Shown one piece after another: positions 6,126-6,294 of a stretch of DNA of 6,294 bases. This stretch comes from Gammaproteobacteria bacterium (GTDB lineage Bacteria; Pseudomonadota; Gammaproteobacteria; Pseudomonadales; Azotimanducaceae). How positions within the stretch are numbered: position 1 is the first letter of the stretch; each line of letters starts with the position of its first letter. The position numbers and the translations under genes were made by a program. The notes under the pieces are model-generated. The model made no database searches and was not told the origin of the DNA. It worked only from the letters and a program-made list of their open reading frames with translations. The DNA lies in assembly GCA_027293665.1 (NCBI GenBank), contig JAPUFN010000076.1, forward strand, positions 1 through 6,294. Direction: 5' to 3'.

Positions 6126-6294
6126 TCAGTCGGGTAATCCAAGTACCCGCTTGGCGATGATGTTGAGCTGAACCTCTTTCGTCCCGCCCGCAATCGTCAA
6201 GGATTTCTGGTACAGCCACGCCCGGGTGATGGCGAGTTCATCCGCCGAAAAACCTGCACCTGCAACTCCAAGACCTCGAGTCCCCATGGCCGCA
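6126..6294 (-). CDS. Acyl-CoA dehydrogenase, C-terminal 55 residues (gene cut by window end)
   Basis: Reading the minus strand from the window edge to the TGA at 6128-6126 gives 55 residues. They end in IAGGTKEVQLNIIAKRVLGL followed by PD. This is the classic end of acyl-CoA dehydrogenases (pattern GGT-x-E-x-Q-x-N-x-IA-x-R-x-LGLP), FAD enzymes that introduce a trans-2 double bond into acyl-CoA thioesters. The conserved GGT-E segment lies in the FAD/CoA-binding C-terminal helical domain. These proteins are usually about 380-400 residues, so some 85% of the gene is outside the window, including the catalytic base. The acyl substrate cannot be inferred. It converges on the FemAB-like gene with a 25-base gap and is probably unrelated to the exporter. 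Confidence 0.85.
   Translation of the reverse strand, partial: AAMGTRGLGVAGAGFSADELAITRAWLYQKSLTIAGGTKEVQLNIIAKRVLGLPD

Overview
The window (moderate G+C, slightly above half by eye) looks like a chromosomal piece of a Gram-negative proteobacterium. A gammaproteobacterium is plausible from the mix of a FemAB-like protein, an acyl-CoA dehydrogenase and a tripartite exporter, but no marker gene fixes the taxonomy. It has four intact genes of one operon, one intact single gene and two genes cut by the window edges. I see no RNA gene, mobile element or CRISPR array, and no gene-free stretch longer than 117 bases.

Layout, left to right. The 3' end of an alpha/beta-hydrolase-like gene lies on + (1-381). 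A four-gene minus-strand operon, read right to left, follows: HlyD/MacA-type membrane-fusion adaptor (4747-3476), LolD/MacB-type ABC ATPase (3421-2738), FtsX/MacB-type permease A (2741-1587) and FtsX/MacB-type permease B (1586-423). Divergent from the operon, across a 117-base intergenic region, is a FemAB-like/GNAT-fold protein on + (4865-6100). Converging on it is the 3' end of an acyl-CoA dehydrogenase on - (6294-6126).

How the genes work together. The operon encodes one ATPase and two unlike permeases, each with four predicted membrane segments and a large periplasmic domain. It also encodes an inner-membrane-anchored adaptor whose helical hairpin carries the R-x3-L-x6-S pattern used by adaptors to dock on TolC-like channels. 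The simplest model is an ATP-driven exporter with a heterodimeric permease core (A+B), an ATPase dimer and an adaptor ring that recruits an outer-membrane channel encoded elsewhere. Junctions inside the operon are tight (a 4-base GTGA overlap, then stop and start abutting), which fits equal production of the two permeases. The substrate cannot be read from the sequence. From memory, very similar four-gene sets occur in many proteobacteria under generic names, so the arrangement is not unique, but its function is poorly described.

The most unusual sequence-level feature is three separate tandem arrays with a 12-base period: in the adaptor/ATPase spacer, at the 3' end of the FemAB-like gene, and in the last membrane helix of permease A.
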